From Dasyornis broadbenti (Eukaryota; Chordata; Aves; Passeriformes; Dasyornithidae): a DNA stretch of 64,000 bases. The notes under the pieces are model-generated. The model did no database searches. It was not told where the DNA came from and saw only the letters and a list, made by a program, of their open reading frames with translations. A program made the translations under genes and the position numbers. Of this stretch, positions 23,711 to 36,984 are shown piece by piece (within the stretch, counting starts at the first letter, position 1; every line of letters begins with the position of its first letter). Where the stretch lies: assembly GCA_013397935.1 (NCBI GenBank), contig VZRN01002962.1, positions 372,001-436,000 on the forward strand. The letters run 5' to 3'.

Positions 23711-26530
23711 CTGCGGTGACACAGAAAGAATCCAATTAGTGACCACTCCTGCTGTTGATACTAGATCTCTCCTAAAACATTTCCACCATTACCACCCCCA
23801 TTGTAATCCCATCCACGACACTGATAATGGGATCAAGAGTGTCTTTTCAGAATGCCTGTTTAAATTTGAACTGCTGTCTTTGGAGATTTTGAGGATATTA
23901 AATCAGAAGGCACTGAATAGCCCCGCTCACAAGAGAGCTTTGTGACACCCGTGTCACCAAGTAGTTGTCTTTCTCTTACTAGAATTTTCTAACACCTCCA
24001 TCACAGGTAGAGCTGCTATAAGTGGGCTGCAGATGAAGTAGGGAGGCTGTATGTACATAGCAAATAATCCATTGAGTTGTGGCTGTCCCTGCACCTCAGT
24101 TACCTGTAGACCTTGTCCTTGAGCCGTTACATGTGTGGAAAGCAGCAGCCAAAGGGACTGGGAGAGGACACAGTCCCCTGTGCTGTGCGCTGGTAGTGGC
24201 AGCAAGTGAGCCTGCTTCTCCCTTTAACAAGCCTTTAGTCATCACTCTGCCTTTCCAGCTGGATCAGCAGCCTAATATTCCCTCCTGCCCCCCTCAGATT
24301 TTTTTTGTCTTTCACTTTTCTTGCTCCAACACAAATTCATCGTTTCCATACGATCAGAGTGCATTTACTTCATTGTTGTTCTTATCAAGAAGGGCAAGTT
24401 CAACGCTGTCATGTGCTTGGAGAGGAGGCTGTAAAGCGGAAAGGCTCAAGGCTCTAAGCAGTGTCTCCTCAGAATGCAGCACAGTAATTAATAAATGAAT
24501 TGCCAAACCAGACACTTTTTAGCTGAATTATTTTAGCATATTTCAGTCATGTCAGTAGACTGCTTTTGAGAGCACCTGCAAGATCTTTGTTTAGCATTGC
24601 TTGTTCATATTCAAAAGTTGTTTACAGGTGAAGGTAATTCTATTTTAATTTTAGGTGTCTTAAGACTTTTATTTTCTGAGAAAACTAATACTTGTTTCAT
24701 CTTATGGTTTAAGCACACAGCAAATTTGGTATCAGTGTTTTTCCCAGAATTTTGGTTCCCACTTTCAGAATCTGCTGAAAAGGTTGGTAAGCCTTCGTTA
24801 CTGTGTGTGCTCTATTAATCCTGAAGCTCTGAACCTTCCCAGTCATAACCATCACCGGTGGTCTGGTTACATTGAAACGTCTTTTGTAAGAGTTGGCCTT
24901 TACACCCAAGATTTTATAATGATTTTCTTAATTTTTTTTTTATTTCATAGCAAAAATTAACTTACAATTAAATATAATCTTGCATTATAGTATTTCTAGT
25001 TCCCTGCAAAGTTGGTAGTATTGCTGGAATATATACTGGAAGATTTCTAGATGTGGTGCTGTGCTATAGAAATCCAGACTGTAGATCAGTGCTAGATTAT
25101 CTATAGAATACTTCATGGAGTTTCTATATGCAGGCAAAAGACTAAAAAGTCAGTGATGTTATATTCTTTTTAAAACCCTCTCCTGGTTTGAATGTAATTA
25201 CGACACTGCATGTTGCCATATCTCTATGATGTGACTCTAACCCATCTTAGCAAGGAGAGGAGCTGCTTGACAGCAGCTGTATTTTTGTGGTGCTTCACAG
25301 GAGATGAACTCTGTTTGGAAAGCCCACAGAGAGGATGGGGAAGCTTTTGGCACTGGAGTTCTGGAGAATAAATGTAACAGGGAGCTGAACACAGGGGACT
25401 GTTTTTCTCAAAAGCATCTATTAAAATTGAATAGTAGTCTGTTCCAGTATTGTAATTGCAATGTGCCAAGATGTTCGTTATTCTACCATGTGCACTGTTT
25501 TGTCTGTTTTCACTTAAAAACAGAAAAATGTGTTGCCAAGCCCATAAATGTCTGCATAACTGCCAGCTCTCCTGACTTTTATCAGTAGTCTCAAGATATT
25601 TAGCCTTCTTTGTAAAGCTTCAAGTGTAAGAATCAAGATATAACGTGAGAAGTTCAGATCTCTGCTTTCTACTTTTTTAAACCTAATCCTCCCGGTTGCT
25701 GAGACAGCTGGTTTGCATGCAGCTCCAGAGACATGAAGGGACCTAAGAGAAATCCCAAATCTCCTATGTAAATGCATGCAGGCTGTGTGAACAAGGTGGG
25801 TTTGTGCATGTTGTGCCTGGCAATTAAAACAACCCAACTTTTTTTTTCTGAGGTTTACCGTAATCAGTTTCCCCTTGAAATTCCTGATGGGTCGTCTGAT
25901 AACTCACATCTTGCTAAAGAGGTTTTATTGCAACAGAGGGTGAGGTTTCTTGACTCCTCTCAGACAGCAGAAGAACTTGCTGCCCTCGAGAAACCCATCC
26001 TTGATCCTCTCATCCTCTGCCTCCAGCAGTGTGTCTCCATCTCCTTCCTTGTGCCAGGTTTGGCTCTTGGCTCCCCTCCTGGTGCAATGAATGAACTCAC
26101 CAGAGCAGCGGGAAGCTCTCTTGGCTGCCTGCCTGCTGGATTGGTTGATCTCAGCAAATGGACAGAGGGTCCACATGGAACAATGAAAGTGGTTGGAGCT
26201 GGTGGCTTGGGGTTAAAGGAAGAAACATGGCCAACCCTTTAGGGGAGTGTGAGCTGTAAGACACTCAACTACCTGGTGACACCTCAGCCTGCAAACTGGG
26301 GCACTGTGTGTGTCTACAGTAGAAAGTGTGGTAACAGATGTGTGTGACTGTGCCAGCGTCACCATGAGCAGAAGGCTAAATGTGCACTTTTAAAGAAAGC
26401 CTATCCCTCTGCATTTAGAGGATAGCTGCAGTGCCACTCAGAATATGGAAAGTCCTCCCTTACCATTTCTGACTTTCTAATCCAACAAATGGGCTTTGGA
26501 GAGAAGCTAATAAGCGGTGTGGAGAGAAAA

Positions 26531-26558
26531 GAGTAAAGAGTAAAGAGTAAAGAGTAAA
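26531..26558. repeat. (GAGTAAA)4 tandem repeat
   Basis: Four perfect copies of a 7-bp unit, preceded by a degenerate GAGAAAA copy. Confidence 0.95.
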
Positions 26559-27800
26559 GAAACAGAAATGCCTGCTCACTTTAAAAAGGTAAATGAGATT
26601 CTAAAGGTGGGATCGAGTCTGCATAGCCAAGGTACCCCTTGGGTCTTAAATACCTACACAGCAGCTACCTAAAGGCATGTTCTCTTTCTGATTGATGAAG
26701 AGATTCCCCCTGAAGACCTCCAGGCATTGCAGTTAGGAAAGCAGGATTTCCTTTTGTAAATCTTCAAAGGCACCTGCCTCTTTCCATATGTAGGGATGAA
26801 GCTCACTTGCTTCGCAAAGATTGCTGAGAAGCTTAAGCTGGAAGAGCTTGATATCATCTTGCATTTCTTGGTTGGCCCACAGATAAGCAATGCCATGGAA
26901 AAACATGGTATTTGAACAGCTGTGGTGTAATTCCTACACAGCTCTTTAAAGTGTCTCCTATACTTGCCACAGAAGGATGCATGAAGCAGGTCTTTCATTT
27001 GAGCACTGGAGGTATGATTCACTTGAAGAGACTAGGATATTTAGATCAAATGTAATTTTGGTACTGACTGTAGAAATGAAACACTGTACTCCTCCAAAGT
27101 GTCACCTTAGTGTTGGGTTATACTGACAAAAAAATCTAAGTGTAAATTACGTAAGTTACAGAAAAATGTTTTTAAAATCACCCAGTATTGTTACTTAAAG
27201 AATGTTTCAAAGGCCTGTGGAGCACATAAAGCTTGGGGGAACCAGAGGTAGTGGTGCTGATACCTACAAGCAGTAAAATCACAGTGAGAAATAATGGATG
27301 ATCTTAGAGGAATATTATATTGGATGAAGAATGGAAAAAGACAGAAGTGTAAAAAATGCAGGACCCATGTTTCTGGATTTACCTACGCTAAATATTTTGA
27401 GGATTATCTCCTAGTTACTTGACTGCCTAGGGGCATGCCAGTCACAAATTAGAGAACAGTAGTGCAATAATAAACTGAACGTCTTGTAATTAACCAGCAC
27501 AGGATACCTTTTAACTATCACTATTTTTTTCCCCCAAGGACTGCAAAAATGCTAAGAATAGTAGATTTTAGAACAATATTTGGGTTTTGGTATCTTTGTG
27601 ACTATAAAGAAGTATGCATTAATCCAACCTTTATAGTAGTATTGAGCAAATGTTCCTTTGGTGTCATTCCCCACTACTTTATTTTAGCTATAACACCTGA
27701 AATCTTGAATGGGTCCTTAGTAAAGCATATGTGAATTTATCCTGTTATCTATTTTACATATAGGGCCAATTTATGAACTGAAACTGTAACACTATCTGCT

Positions 27801-27820
27801 TGGCCACCAGGAGGTGGTAG
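27801..27820 (+). promoter_or_regulatory. CTCF-like motif, forward
   Basis: TGGCCACCAGGAGGTGGTAG matches the CCASYAGRKGGC core of the CTCF consensus except for A at the K position and T for the final C. The same 12-mer CACCAGGAGGTG recurs at 30050-30061 in the same orientation. Confidence 0.35.
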
Positions 27821-30044
27821 AATTTAGGGACCAATAACAATGTTCTGAAGAGAACACAAGTGTATCTGTCAGGAATTCCAATAGTTTCTTTTCTTTATAT
27901 TTGTAGGAGATGAGTATTTCTTATACCACTGTAGACTTCAATCTTCTGCTGGTATATAGGCTCACAGAGGAAGCCTTCCTCTGCTCTACTGCTCTGCAAA
28001 TCAGCTCCTAAATGAAAAAGGCTGCTGAATTTGGGTTTTATTTTCCTTCTGCTTGGTATGGAGAATTCCTCTAAAGCAGAGATCTTCTGAAGTCAGTAAG
28101 GGTAAAATGAAGAGACTTGGAGGTATGCATAGTCAGGGATCACCAGAGTCCTCAAAAAATAGCAGTTCAACATAGGAAGATGTGCAGCTGCAGAGAGGTA
28201 TTGAAAGAGGTACATAATTTTTTTAGATTTTTTCTGTCCTTTGCAGTTCATATCCAGTTTTCACTTTCCCTCAATTGCTCTGAAAACATTTCCTCTCCAT
28301 AAATTTTGCACTGTTTTGCACATCTTCAAATTGTGAAGGGTTTGAGATGCAATATAACTGTGTCTCAAGAAACAGGTCTGTGTTACAGCTATTTGTTTTG
28401 GTCTTGGGTACCATGGGGGGTGCCATGGATATAGCACAAAGAGGATATCTATCAAATTCTGCAAAACCTGTAGAGAGGATAACAGTTGCCAGCATGCAAG
28501 GTAGCCTGCAAAAGCCAGATAAAACAAGGACATGGCTAAGTAGAACTGATGTATGTGCTGTCTTGGACAAGTGACATAGTGCAATTGTGTCTTGATATTG
28601 TCCATTTTGAAGACCCCTTCCTACCTTGTATGTAAGTCAATGGAGAATTCACTGGTAGCTGTAGAGCATTTATAGTGTGAGAATATCATGTGTACTTTGT
28701 GTATTCCTCCTATTACATGTGGTGTAGCAATCCTTAGTTGTTTCTAAGAAATCCACAGAGTTATTGGAGAGAATCACTTGCTGAGGAGCTCGAACCTGTG
28801 TTGAGGGAGTTCTGCAGACATATTTATATACCTACCACACTGGTTTTGGGTGCTGGTTCAAGGCTGCTTTGAATAAAGCTGTTTCCTACACACTGTGTAT
28901 GGTTTAATGAGGTCATCGATATAGGAACCAGCAGCTGGAGTTCAGATAAGTGGTCCTGCTGCTGTGACCTGTCTGCTTCACTCCTCTGCTGGAGATTACT
29001 CGTGCACACACCTCAGGAGCCTCAGGGCAACATCCAGTGCAGAACAAATATTCATTTGCCACAAGAACATTTGCCCTTCAGTCAGAGACCTTTCAGATAA
29101 CAAGCAACAGTAATTCAGCCATTCTGCATTTGCCTCACTATCACGGCCCAGTACTGAAGCCTGAACTGTGACACTAGTGCTACCAGGACAGTGGAAAAGA
29201 GACACAGATGTGTGGAGTACCAGTGTGGTGGAACTAGTAGCTATTTGAACTATTCACTGATTTTTCAAGTCTCCAGTCACCAGTGGCTGCCAGAGTTGCT
29301 GTTTCCCTGCCTGCAGTAGAAGGATATGCTGGGCTTTTCAGTTCAGAATTGATCTCAATAATGCATGTATTTATGAGTCTGGGTTTTTGAAGTCATACCC
29401 TACTGTCAAACAACTCATCTCCAAAAAAAAACTGTTGCAGTTATTTTGGATGAAAGCCTAACAGGGAAAGCAAAGCAAGTCTGCTAGAATGCTGCATCCG
29501 TCTCTTCCAGACACCTTGCTGAGTCACAGCTGGTATGAAGTGAGGAGTCCATGTCTCAGTCCTTATCTTCAAAACTCTGTGTGGGCCACTCATATTGTTT
29601 GAAGAAGCTTTTTGCCCCACTTCATCATGGATTGCCAACATATACAGTTAATAGGAACAATAATGAACAATGAAGGATGAGAATTGAGGTGGGCAAGAAA
29701 GTGTCTGTAAGGCAAGAAAAGTCTGACACTGTAAGGAAAGGGATCACATATTAGACTGAGAGACTTCTGAAATAGATCTTCTAAACTAGACAGTGTAGGA
29801 GTCTGAATTATGACTGATAGATATCCCAAAAGAAGGCAGACCAGATTTGGTGAGTGGAGGATGGAAAGAAAATATATTCTTTTTCTCTCTCAGTAGCGTT
29901 TCTGTGTGCTTGTTACACATATCTATTGATCCATTCACGTATCAGTCAGCTCAAAGGTATACTTATCTGTTCCTCCAGGAGAAATCCTGAGCGTGGTATT
30001 TACCATGTATTATATTCTGTTGTCCAGTAACTATAATTGCTGTA

Positions 30045-30063
30045 ATGGACACCAGGAGGTGAG
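30045..30063 (+). promoter_or_regulatory. CTCF-like motif, forward, second copy
   Basis: The sequence ATGGACACCAGGAGGTGAG contains the same 12-mer CACCAGGAGGTG found at 27805-27816. It is a weaker match at the upstream edge of the core. No repeat family links the two sites as far as I can see. Confidence 0.3.
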
Positions 30064-31623
30064 AATGTCAAAGCAGAGCTATTCTGTTTTCTAAGCAGTT
30101 TGGAAATGACATACCTGTAGACATTAATTTCCATCTCTTTTGTAGTGTTTGAAGAAAATCCTTTCTTCCTTAGACGCCTCATATAAAACAAAAAATTTCC
30201 ACTTTGATAAAGCCACATATGCCTTGGGAGCTGTTCAGCCTAGAGTACAAGCACATGGAAGTATACAGGATGGATGGTTACCTTGCACATCACCGATTAT
30301 ATAATTTGCAAAGGCTAAAGTTATTATTTCTGTTTTCTGTGTCTTATGTGTCTTTCATACTTTTCCCAGTTTTGTGTACAGTACACAAAATTGTTTTCCA
30401 TTTACACTTTTATTTTTTGATAAAGAGATACTTTTAGATCTTGTATTCAATGCTGTCAGGAAACTGCTTTAAAAGAAAGTGTGGAGTGACGTGGAATAGT
30501 TTTAATGAAGACCAAAAGAATGTGAACTTAATCTTTTTCATAGGAAGTTTTGTTCTGTTCTATCCTGTACCCTGCTTAAACACATTGGCCTTTTTTGACC
30601 TTTTCCTTGATGAAGGTTAAGTGGGAAATATCTTGGCTGTAGCCTTTCCAACTTAACCAGAAAGACTTTCCACAGCTCATGTTTACTATGGGCATTCATC
30701 TTGCCTGATTGTTAAACTAGATTTTCAGAGGGAAATTAATAGCTTGTGGCATGGACTATGAAGTGTCAAGCCTTTTTCTTTCATGTCTCCAGCTCTATTT
30801 TGCTAGTGATGATTTTATCAGTTCTCTTGCTAGAGATTAACAAATCTTGGGAAAAAATCTGTTTGGTTAATGAGTTCCTTCCAAGCCTCTTCTTTACTGT
30901 CATTAAGAACAAAAGAACAGAATTGCAGCATTTGCAATTTATTGAGTGCATTTTTTCTGCAAAAACCTGGAAATATTGTCTTGTGTTCCCTTTCTGTCTG
31001 GGCATCTTTTGTGCCTACTGCCACATACTCAGGGTGAGACAGAATGCTCTTGGCTAGTGAGGGGGTTTCAGTCCTTGGTGTAATCACACCGAAATACTAT
31101 GTCAGTCATACTGTATAAAAGTTTCAGAAAGAGCAGAAACCATGTCCTCTGGACACTGCTACTTTTAATGGAAAGGCAGTCACGTTCTTCAGTTACCACA
31201 CTCTTGAGAGAAGATCTAGGTCTGAAGCTCTCTCTTGCCCTCAGTCTCAGTAGTAACCGTTGCAGAATTTTGCAGTTTGGGATGTCTCCTTTTGTTGTGA
31301 CACATCAAATTGTGTACAATGGAGCTTTGTTACGAGACACACAACATGCAGTGACAGTGCGAGAGCTGACTGTGTAGTGCCAGGAGAGAACAAGCCAATC
31401 TTCAAACTCAAATTTCATTTTGGTTTAGTTCTCAATGTCATTTTTGCCCCTACAAAGCTCACTTATATGATTAGCACTATGTTCATCCATAAATATTCTG
31501 AGTAGGGATGGTAAGTCAATTCTTTATTCCTTTGTCAAGAATAAGAAAAGTCACCCTTTCCTGTGAAGAGAAGGCACTCTCAACCAGACCCTTCACAAAT
31601 ATATTAAACATTTCATATACTTA

Positions 31624-32290
31624 CAGAATGATCACTGTAGGATTCCGGTTGGAAAGGATCTTGGGAGGTCTCAGGTTGCACTGAAACTAGGCCCAGCTAT
31701 GAGATCAGATCCAGTTGCTCAGGAGTTTATCCAGTTGGATCTTGAAAATCTCCAGAAGGTATTGAGTGCACAGTGTCTTGGGCAACTTGTTCTGCTATTT
31801 GACTTCGTCTCAGGGAAGAAGCTTGCTTTGATTTATATTCAGTTGGACTTTCTTTTATTTCAGCCTAGGCCCCTTCTCCCTTGTAGTCCTGCCATGCACT
31901 GTTGACTCCTGACAGAGCCTGACTTTCTTTCTCTATAACCTTATCAGAGGCGCTGGGCAGTTGCTGTGAAGCTCCCCCAAGTCCAGCTCATCTCTGGAAG
32001 GAGCAGCCCCAGGTTCTCACTGCAGGGGAAGTGGTCCATCCCTAAAATATCTTGAAACCCTCCACTAAACTTGCTCCAGTTCATCATAGTTGGTCTTGCA
32101 CTGTAGGCCCAAAAATTGAGCATAGGTGCCATTTAATGAGCTCTGAGCAAAGGGACTTAATACCTGTCCTTGCTGAATCCATTAGGATCCTGATGGCCCG
32201 TTGTTCCAGCCCACCTAGGTCCTTCTATCAGTCCTTGAGGAGATCCACTGCTACCTCTAGTTGGGTGTCATTCTCTAACCTGATGACTGT
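31624..32290 (-). mobile_element. Old CR1 LINE 3' region, internally deleted
   Basis: Read on the minus strand, this is the 3' part of CR1. On the + strand the landmarks run GATTCCGGTTGGAAAGGATC, GCCCAGCTATGAGATCAGATC, TTGCTCAGGAGTTTATCCAG, CTTGAAAATCTCCAGAAGG, GGCAACTTGTTC, CATGCACTG, CTCCAGTTCATC, GGCCCAAAAATTGAGCA and GTTGGGTGTCATTC, in the order of the CR1 3'UTR and ORF2 end. Relative to remembered consensus, blocks are missing, with a clear internal deletion near 32160. The copy is strongly diverged and older than the one at 47.4 kb. No intact reading frame remains. Confidence 0.8.
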
Positions 32291-35060
32291 TGCTTATCTT
32301 GCTTGAAACACTTGCCCTCAACTTATTGTTTTCATTATCTTACTTTAAATTTAATTTCATTCTTGATTTTCATCCTGAGTTTTCTGTGTCTTTGAGTAAA
32401 CTGGATATTTATAAAAAACAGTATACTGAAGCAATCCATTCCAGCTTGTAGTTTATTTGTGATATATGCAGTTGTTCTTTGCTCAACTTTAGATAGGTCT
32501 TTCAGTGAACTGAAGGACTAGTATTTCTCCAAAATATATTCACATGAGAAGGTCCTCTTCCTGTTTTTAGCCAGGTCTGTCACATTAGACATCTCTAAGA
32601 TCTCCTTCAAAGAGTAACTCAAATTCAGTGGTTTGCTGTGCAGTCTAACTAAACAGTGTTGAAGACTACTACTTAAAATGTATATGTAAGATTTTTACTT
32701 TGAGTTTAGGCTTTATTTTCAGTTATGAATTTTTTTTATTGCCTTTTACAGAAGTTTGGGAAGAATTTAAATGAACTTTGTGAATCCTGAAATAGATCAG
32801 TTTCAAACAAATACACCCCACAGTCTGGAGCCCTTATCATCATTGATAGTAGCGTTACTATTTCCCCTGAATATCTTGCTGCTTTTCAGCAATGCAGCCT
32901 TCCCTCATCTGCACGTGGCTTGAACTTCTTCCCATAACTTCATTGTTGATTCTCCATAGTGGTGCTTCTTATGTGTCTCTATAACTTTAGATTTGACAAT
33001 TATAACAAACTAATTTTAGTCCAATATGCATATCCCATTGACGCATGTGTTGTCCTTATGAAGTTATTTTGAAATTTTGTTTGTAGCCAGATAGTTAACC
33101 AACAGAGCTGAAATTTATGAACTTGAAACATACAAAGTCCAAAGCCACCCTAGTTTAGAGAATATTTGGTGTAATTTTAGCGTGTCTGATTTCTACCTGA
33201 GTTTGCGCATACCTGCCCCTTTAGAAAGCTACCTGCTCTCTGAGCTTAACTGCTTTGTGAATAGCACTGAACATTCAATTCATTCAATATCAGGCATTAG
33301 GAACATGTAGTTTCTACTAACCTGTGGTAGTATTTTAGGAAACACGATTTCAATTTCTCCTGTTATAGGTATAAGACAAAATATCTGAAACACTTTTTTA
33401 TTAAGAAGTTTGTTTGGCATGTAAGAGAAGATCAACTATTGACTCATCCATTATGCAAATAATGTGACCATCTGCACCATTCATTCACTTCTTGAATATC
33501 TAGAGTGGAATACCTATTTCCTGAAGCTCAGTCCACATCTGAGCCATCTTTGTCAGAGTTTCACAGTGTGAGGAAAGTGAAAGGAACTTCCATGGTTCTG
33601 TATAGGGTTGTGGTAAAGGGGAATACTTATTTATGAGACTTGCTTATAAGGTTTAGCATTAGAAAGACTCAACCTAAACTTGAGCAACATTTACTTCTTA
33701 AAACCTGGCTACTGTCCTGCTATTTTTGACCTTTTTGCTAAATTGAGTTGCTAGCAAACGTGGTCTTACTCAGTTTTTATCCGTGCTTCTTCACTATCCA
33801 TCCTTTTGTAACTCATCATAGGTAACCATAATGTAATAGCAGTCATCACCACAGATCTGTAAAGGTGTCTGAAACTCACAGCTTGTCTACAGTGGCATTT
33901 ATTGACTTTTTGCACCAGTGCAAACTCACTTGTACAGAGGTATTGAAACTGGCTCATCATTCCTCAAATAAATGTGTCACTGGACCCCCACAAGTGTGTG
34001 GTAAAGGTACTCCTGCAGAAGAGAGGAATGTGACCACTCTCATCTGAAGGATGTTCCTAATTTCTTTAGCAGTGTTCTTTGCACCACAAGAGCTTTGACC
34101 ATGCAAGGGTTGAGCTCCTCCTATAACTTCCTGAAGAGAATGAATTGTCTACTCCTGAGCAGGATAATTTAGACACAGAAGTTCTGTCAAGGCAGAAGTG
34201 TCCTCACTCGCTAGTTAGGTCTACTCTTTGCTCAGCAAGATGATGGGTCTGAAATACTGTCTTAGACTCCTCACTTGTAGCTTGGAGTATCAACACAGAT
34301 CTTTATTCTGCACTGATCCGTGACCTCTGATGCCCCAGGGAGATTTCAGAATCAGTCCTCCCAGCTCTTGCTCCATTAATCTCCTGGAAATTAGAAGTCC
34401 CATTGGAAACAAAGATGAATGTGCTCCATGGAATCTCCTCAGCTACTCTGCATCGTACTGCACATTGAAGTGTGTTAAAATGGTAGTTTATACACCAAGC
34501 TATGAACAAGAAGCACTGGGGAGCTCTCCCATTGGGATAGACCTCCTATTCTGCTGACTCCGTTAGAGGGTTAGTAACCTTGTCCAGAGATAAGGATATA
34601 GAAAATGGAAGAGTTGCAAGAACTAATTTATGAATTTAATAGCATACAAATTTCCAAAATTATACATCAGGGCCTTGAGTTTCACTGGTGAATTGATATT
34701 GTGTTATCCTGTATACCATTATATTAAGGGAAAAATGCTAATACCAATTTTCTGGCTTTAGGCTTCAGGAAAATTTAGCAATATACAATAGAAAAGCTGA
34801 ATGAAAGAAAGTAGATATGAAATTTTAAGACCTAAAATAGCTTTTATAGCTAAGACCTTTCACAGTTCTTCATATAGCTGGAGAAACTCAAAGGATACAG
34901 AGATGTTAAAAAAACCCTTCCTCCTTGGAAGAGGAGACAGTGTAGCTGAAGCTTGACTCTAATCTAATTTAGATTTTGTGAGTAGTACGTGGAAAAAATG
35001 GTCTTAGTAAGAACTGGTTCCACCATCATGTTTTAATAAGGAAAGTGAATGTTTTTTCTC

Positions 35061-35078
35061 TGTGTGTGTGTGTGTGTG
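35061..35078. repeat. (TG)9 microsatellite
   Basis: A short perfect TG run following TTTTTTCTC. Confidence 0.95.
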
Positions 35079-35660
35079 CGTGGGAGGCACAACAACAGAA
35101 GTAAATCCCTGTATCTCTAGCGTTAAAATATTTGCTTTCACTTTTTTAGACTTACTTTACTTGAGGAATTTTCCATTTTTAATTTCATTATAAGGACATA
35201 AAAATACACAAATTGCACAGATATGAGAGAGGCAGTGCAAGCTATACTTCCCAACCAATCCATGAGTTCTTTTGCTTCCATCTTTAATCCAGCTCTGCCA
35301 ATATAAAAACATAAGATTTCAACAAAAGAGTATGTTTTTCCTGAGAAACAATATTTACTAGCACTCTTTATTATGTAATGTATTGAGAATGCAAAATATC
35401 TGGTTACACTGATAAGTCACCTTTTTGACTTATAAAAGTATATTCCCTCTGATTACTAAAGCAGCGTTGCTTAAGGCTAATGCTGTAATAGATACAAATT
35501 CATCCCGTAATTCCTTTAACCTCAGTAAATATATTGCAAATGTTTAGTGTCTATTGTGGCAACATAAAGCAGAAGTCTTAATTAGTCTAAACAAAACAAA
35601 TCATAGGAGAGTTTTAAAGTGTGTTTCCAATTTCAGAAAAAAAACCTCATAGATCTTTCC

Positions 35661-35678
35661 TTTTTTTTTTTTTTTTTT
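35661..35678. repeat. Poly(T) 18
   Basis: A homopolymer run of 18 T, about 270 bp before the long A-run at 35945. Confidence 0.95.
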
Positions 35679-35943
35679 CACATCTTGAATCAGACATGAG
35701 CAAATGTGTTTGTATGTGTGCATTTTCCCCAAAGCGCTGAGAAGAATGTTGTGTGAGAATTATCTTTTCCATTCACAGTCATGCTGCTATTTGGTCACAT
35801 TTCAATCCACTGGAAGTAAAAAAGAAGGTCGGGGGAATTGAAAGCACAACAGAACTGCTTAAATTATTTCAAACTTCAATGGTGCTGCAGCCCTTAACAG
35901 AAGGCAGAGCTCAGTTGTGTCTATGGAATGGTTCCACATTTCT

Positions 35944-35944
<1 letters not shown>

Positions 35945-35988
<44 letters not shown>

Positions 35989-36026
35989 AAAAAAAAAAAT
36001 TTTAAAAAAAAAAACATTAAAANNNN
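35945..36026. repeat. Poly(A) tract with a 4-N gap
   Basis: A run of 43 A (35945-35987), one C, 11 more A, then TTTT and further A-rich sequence, with four unresolved bases at 36023-36026. Such a long pure A-run is unusual in birds, because CR1 does not leave poly(A) tails. It may be an expanded microsatellite, the tail of a rare retrocopy, or a base-calling artefact. No mRNA-like sequence is recognisable upstream. Confidence 0.9.
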
Positions 36027-36917
36027 AAAAAGTTTTAAAAGTACAGACATTAACAAACTAACACAAAAGATTTATTGCTTATATTTCTTTTCTGTCTTTT
36101 TCTAGTAAACTTGTGCCTTCTCCAAATCAAAGAGGCAAATTTCCAGCAAATAGGCTTCTTTCCCTCCTTCCTTGCCTTCTTGTTTCACTTTCCTAAATTG
36201 TTCCTTAAATATTTAAATGAAGGTCAGCTTGCTTTTTGACTCATTGATTGTAGTGACATTGTTCTTTTATGTTCAGAAGGTGATAAGGAGTGGTCAAGTT
36301 TCAAGTCACACTGACTTCATTATTTTAAGTACTGAAATACAGGAAAATCTGCCTTATTAAACCCCTGAGTTATTTTTCTGTCTGAAACAACCTTGTCAGT
36401 AGTTTGTGTTTCTTGCTAAACAAAAGGCTGTATTTTGCTGCTGAAAAGTCTGCCAGAAAAGTAAGGCAGAGGAAGATGCTGATATTTTATCAACTAAGAA
36501 AGCACACACATAATTGGGGGCTCATTAACCCTCATCAAGTCACATCTAAGAAATTTCCTGCTTCACCTCCCCCTTCATGTATTTTAAGTATCAGTTAACA
36601 TTTTAAGTCTCTTTTGTGGCTGTCAAAGTCTTCCAAATACCTAAACTGAGATAGACATCCCTTCAAATGCAAATTATTAGTTTTCTTCCCTCCCAATTGC
36701 ATACCAGAAACACGGGAATGCTTTACACCCTGAAAAATTATTGTAGTAGTTATATAGAAGTCTATTTCAAGGTGATTCTGTTGCCTTTCTGGTGTTTCTA
36801 AGATTACACATATTTGTTTCCCCTTTCCTCAGTGATTGGTGCTATTGGAATGATGATAACAGGAATACCCCCAAATTCCTGTTTAGTATTAGCACACTTG
36901 CCAAATAAAACTAATCA

Positions 36918-36984
36918 TAGACACATAGAATCAGATCATGGTTTGGGTTGGAAGGGACCTTACAGATCATCTAGTTCCAGCCTC
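36918..36984 (-). mobile_element. CR1 LINE 3'-end fragment
   Basis: The + strand reads CATAGAATCAGATCATGG then TTTGGGTTGGAAGGGACC and CAGATCATCTAGTTCCAGCC, the reverse complement of the avian CR1 3' terminus. The terminal motif is well preserved, and recognisable sequence ends after about 67 bp because of 5' truncation. Confidence 0.85.

Larger units (their letters stand above)
21215..31623. other. Non-coding DNA with isolated candidate signals
   Basis: Apart from the candidate exon at 23.5 kb, the heptamer repeat at 26.5 kb and the CTCF-like motifs, I see nothing recognisable. The largest open frame (25772-26242 +, 156 codons) has no domain, no convincing splice sites and no codon-level logic. 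Several short frames overlap on both strands at 28.3-28.6 and 30.7-31.1 kb. Confidence 0.5.

Noticed and set aside
25772..26242. 156-codon + strand open frame
   Set aside because: It overlaps minus-strand frames of similar quality, has no motif, and its N-terminal part crosses a poly(T)-like stretch.
35753..36061. Poly-lysine frame
   Set aside because: It is a translation of the 43-A run across a gap of unresolved bases.
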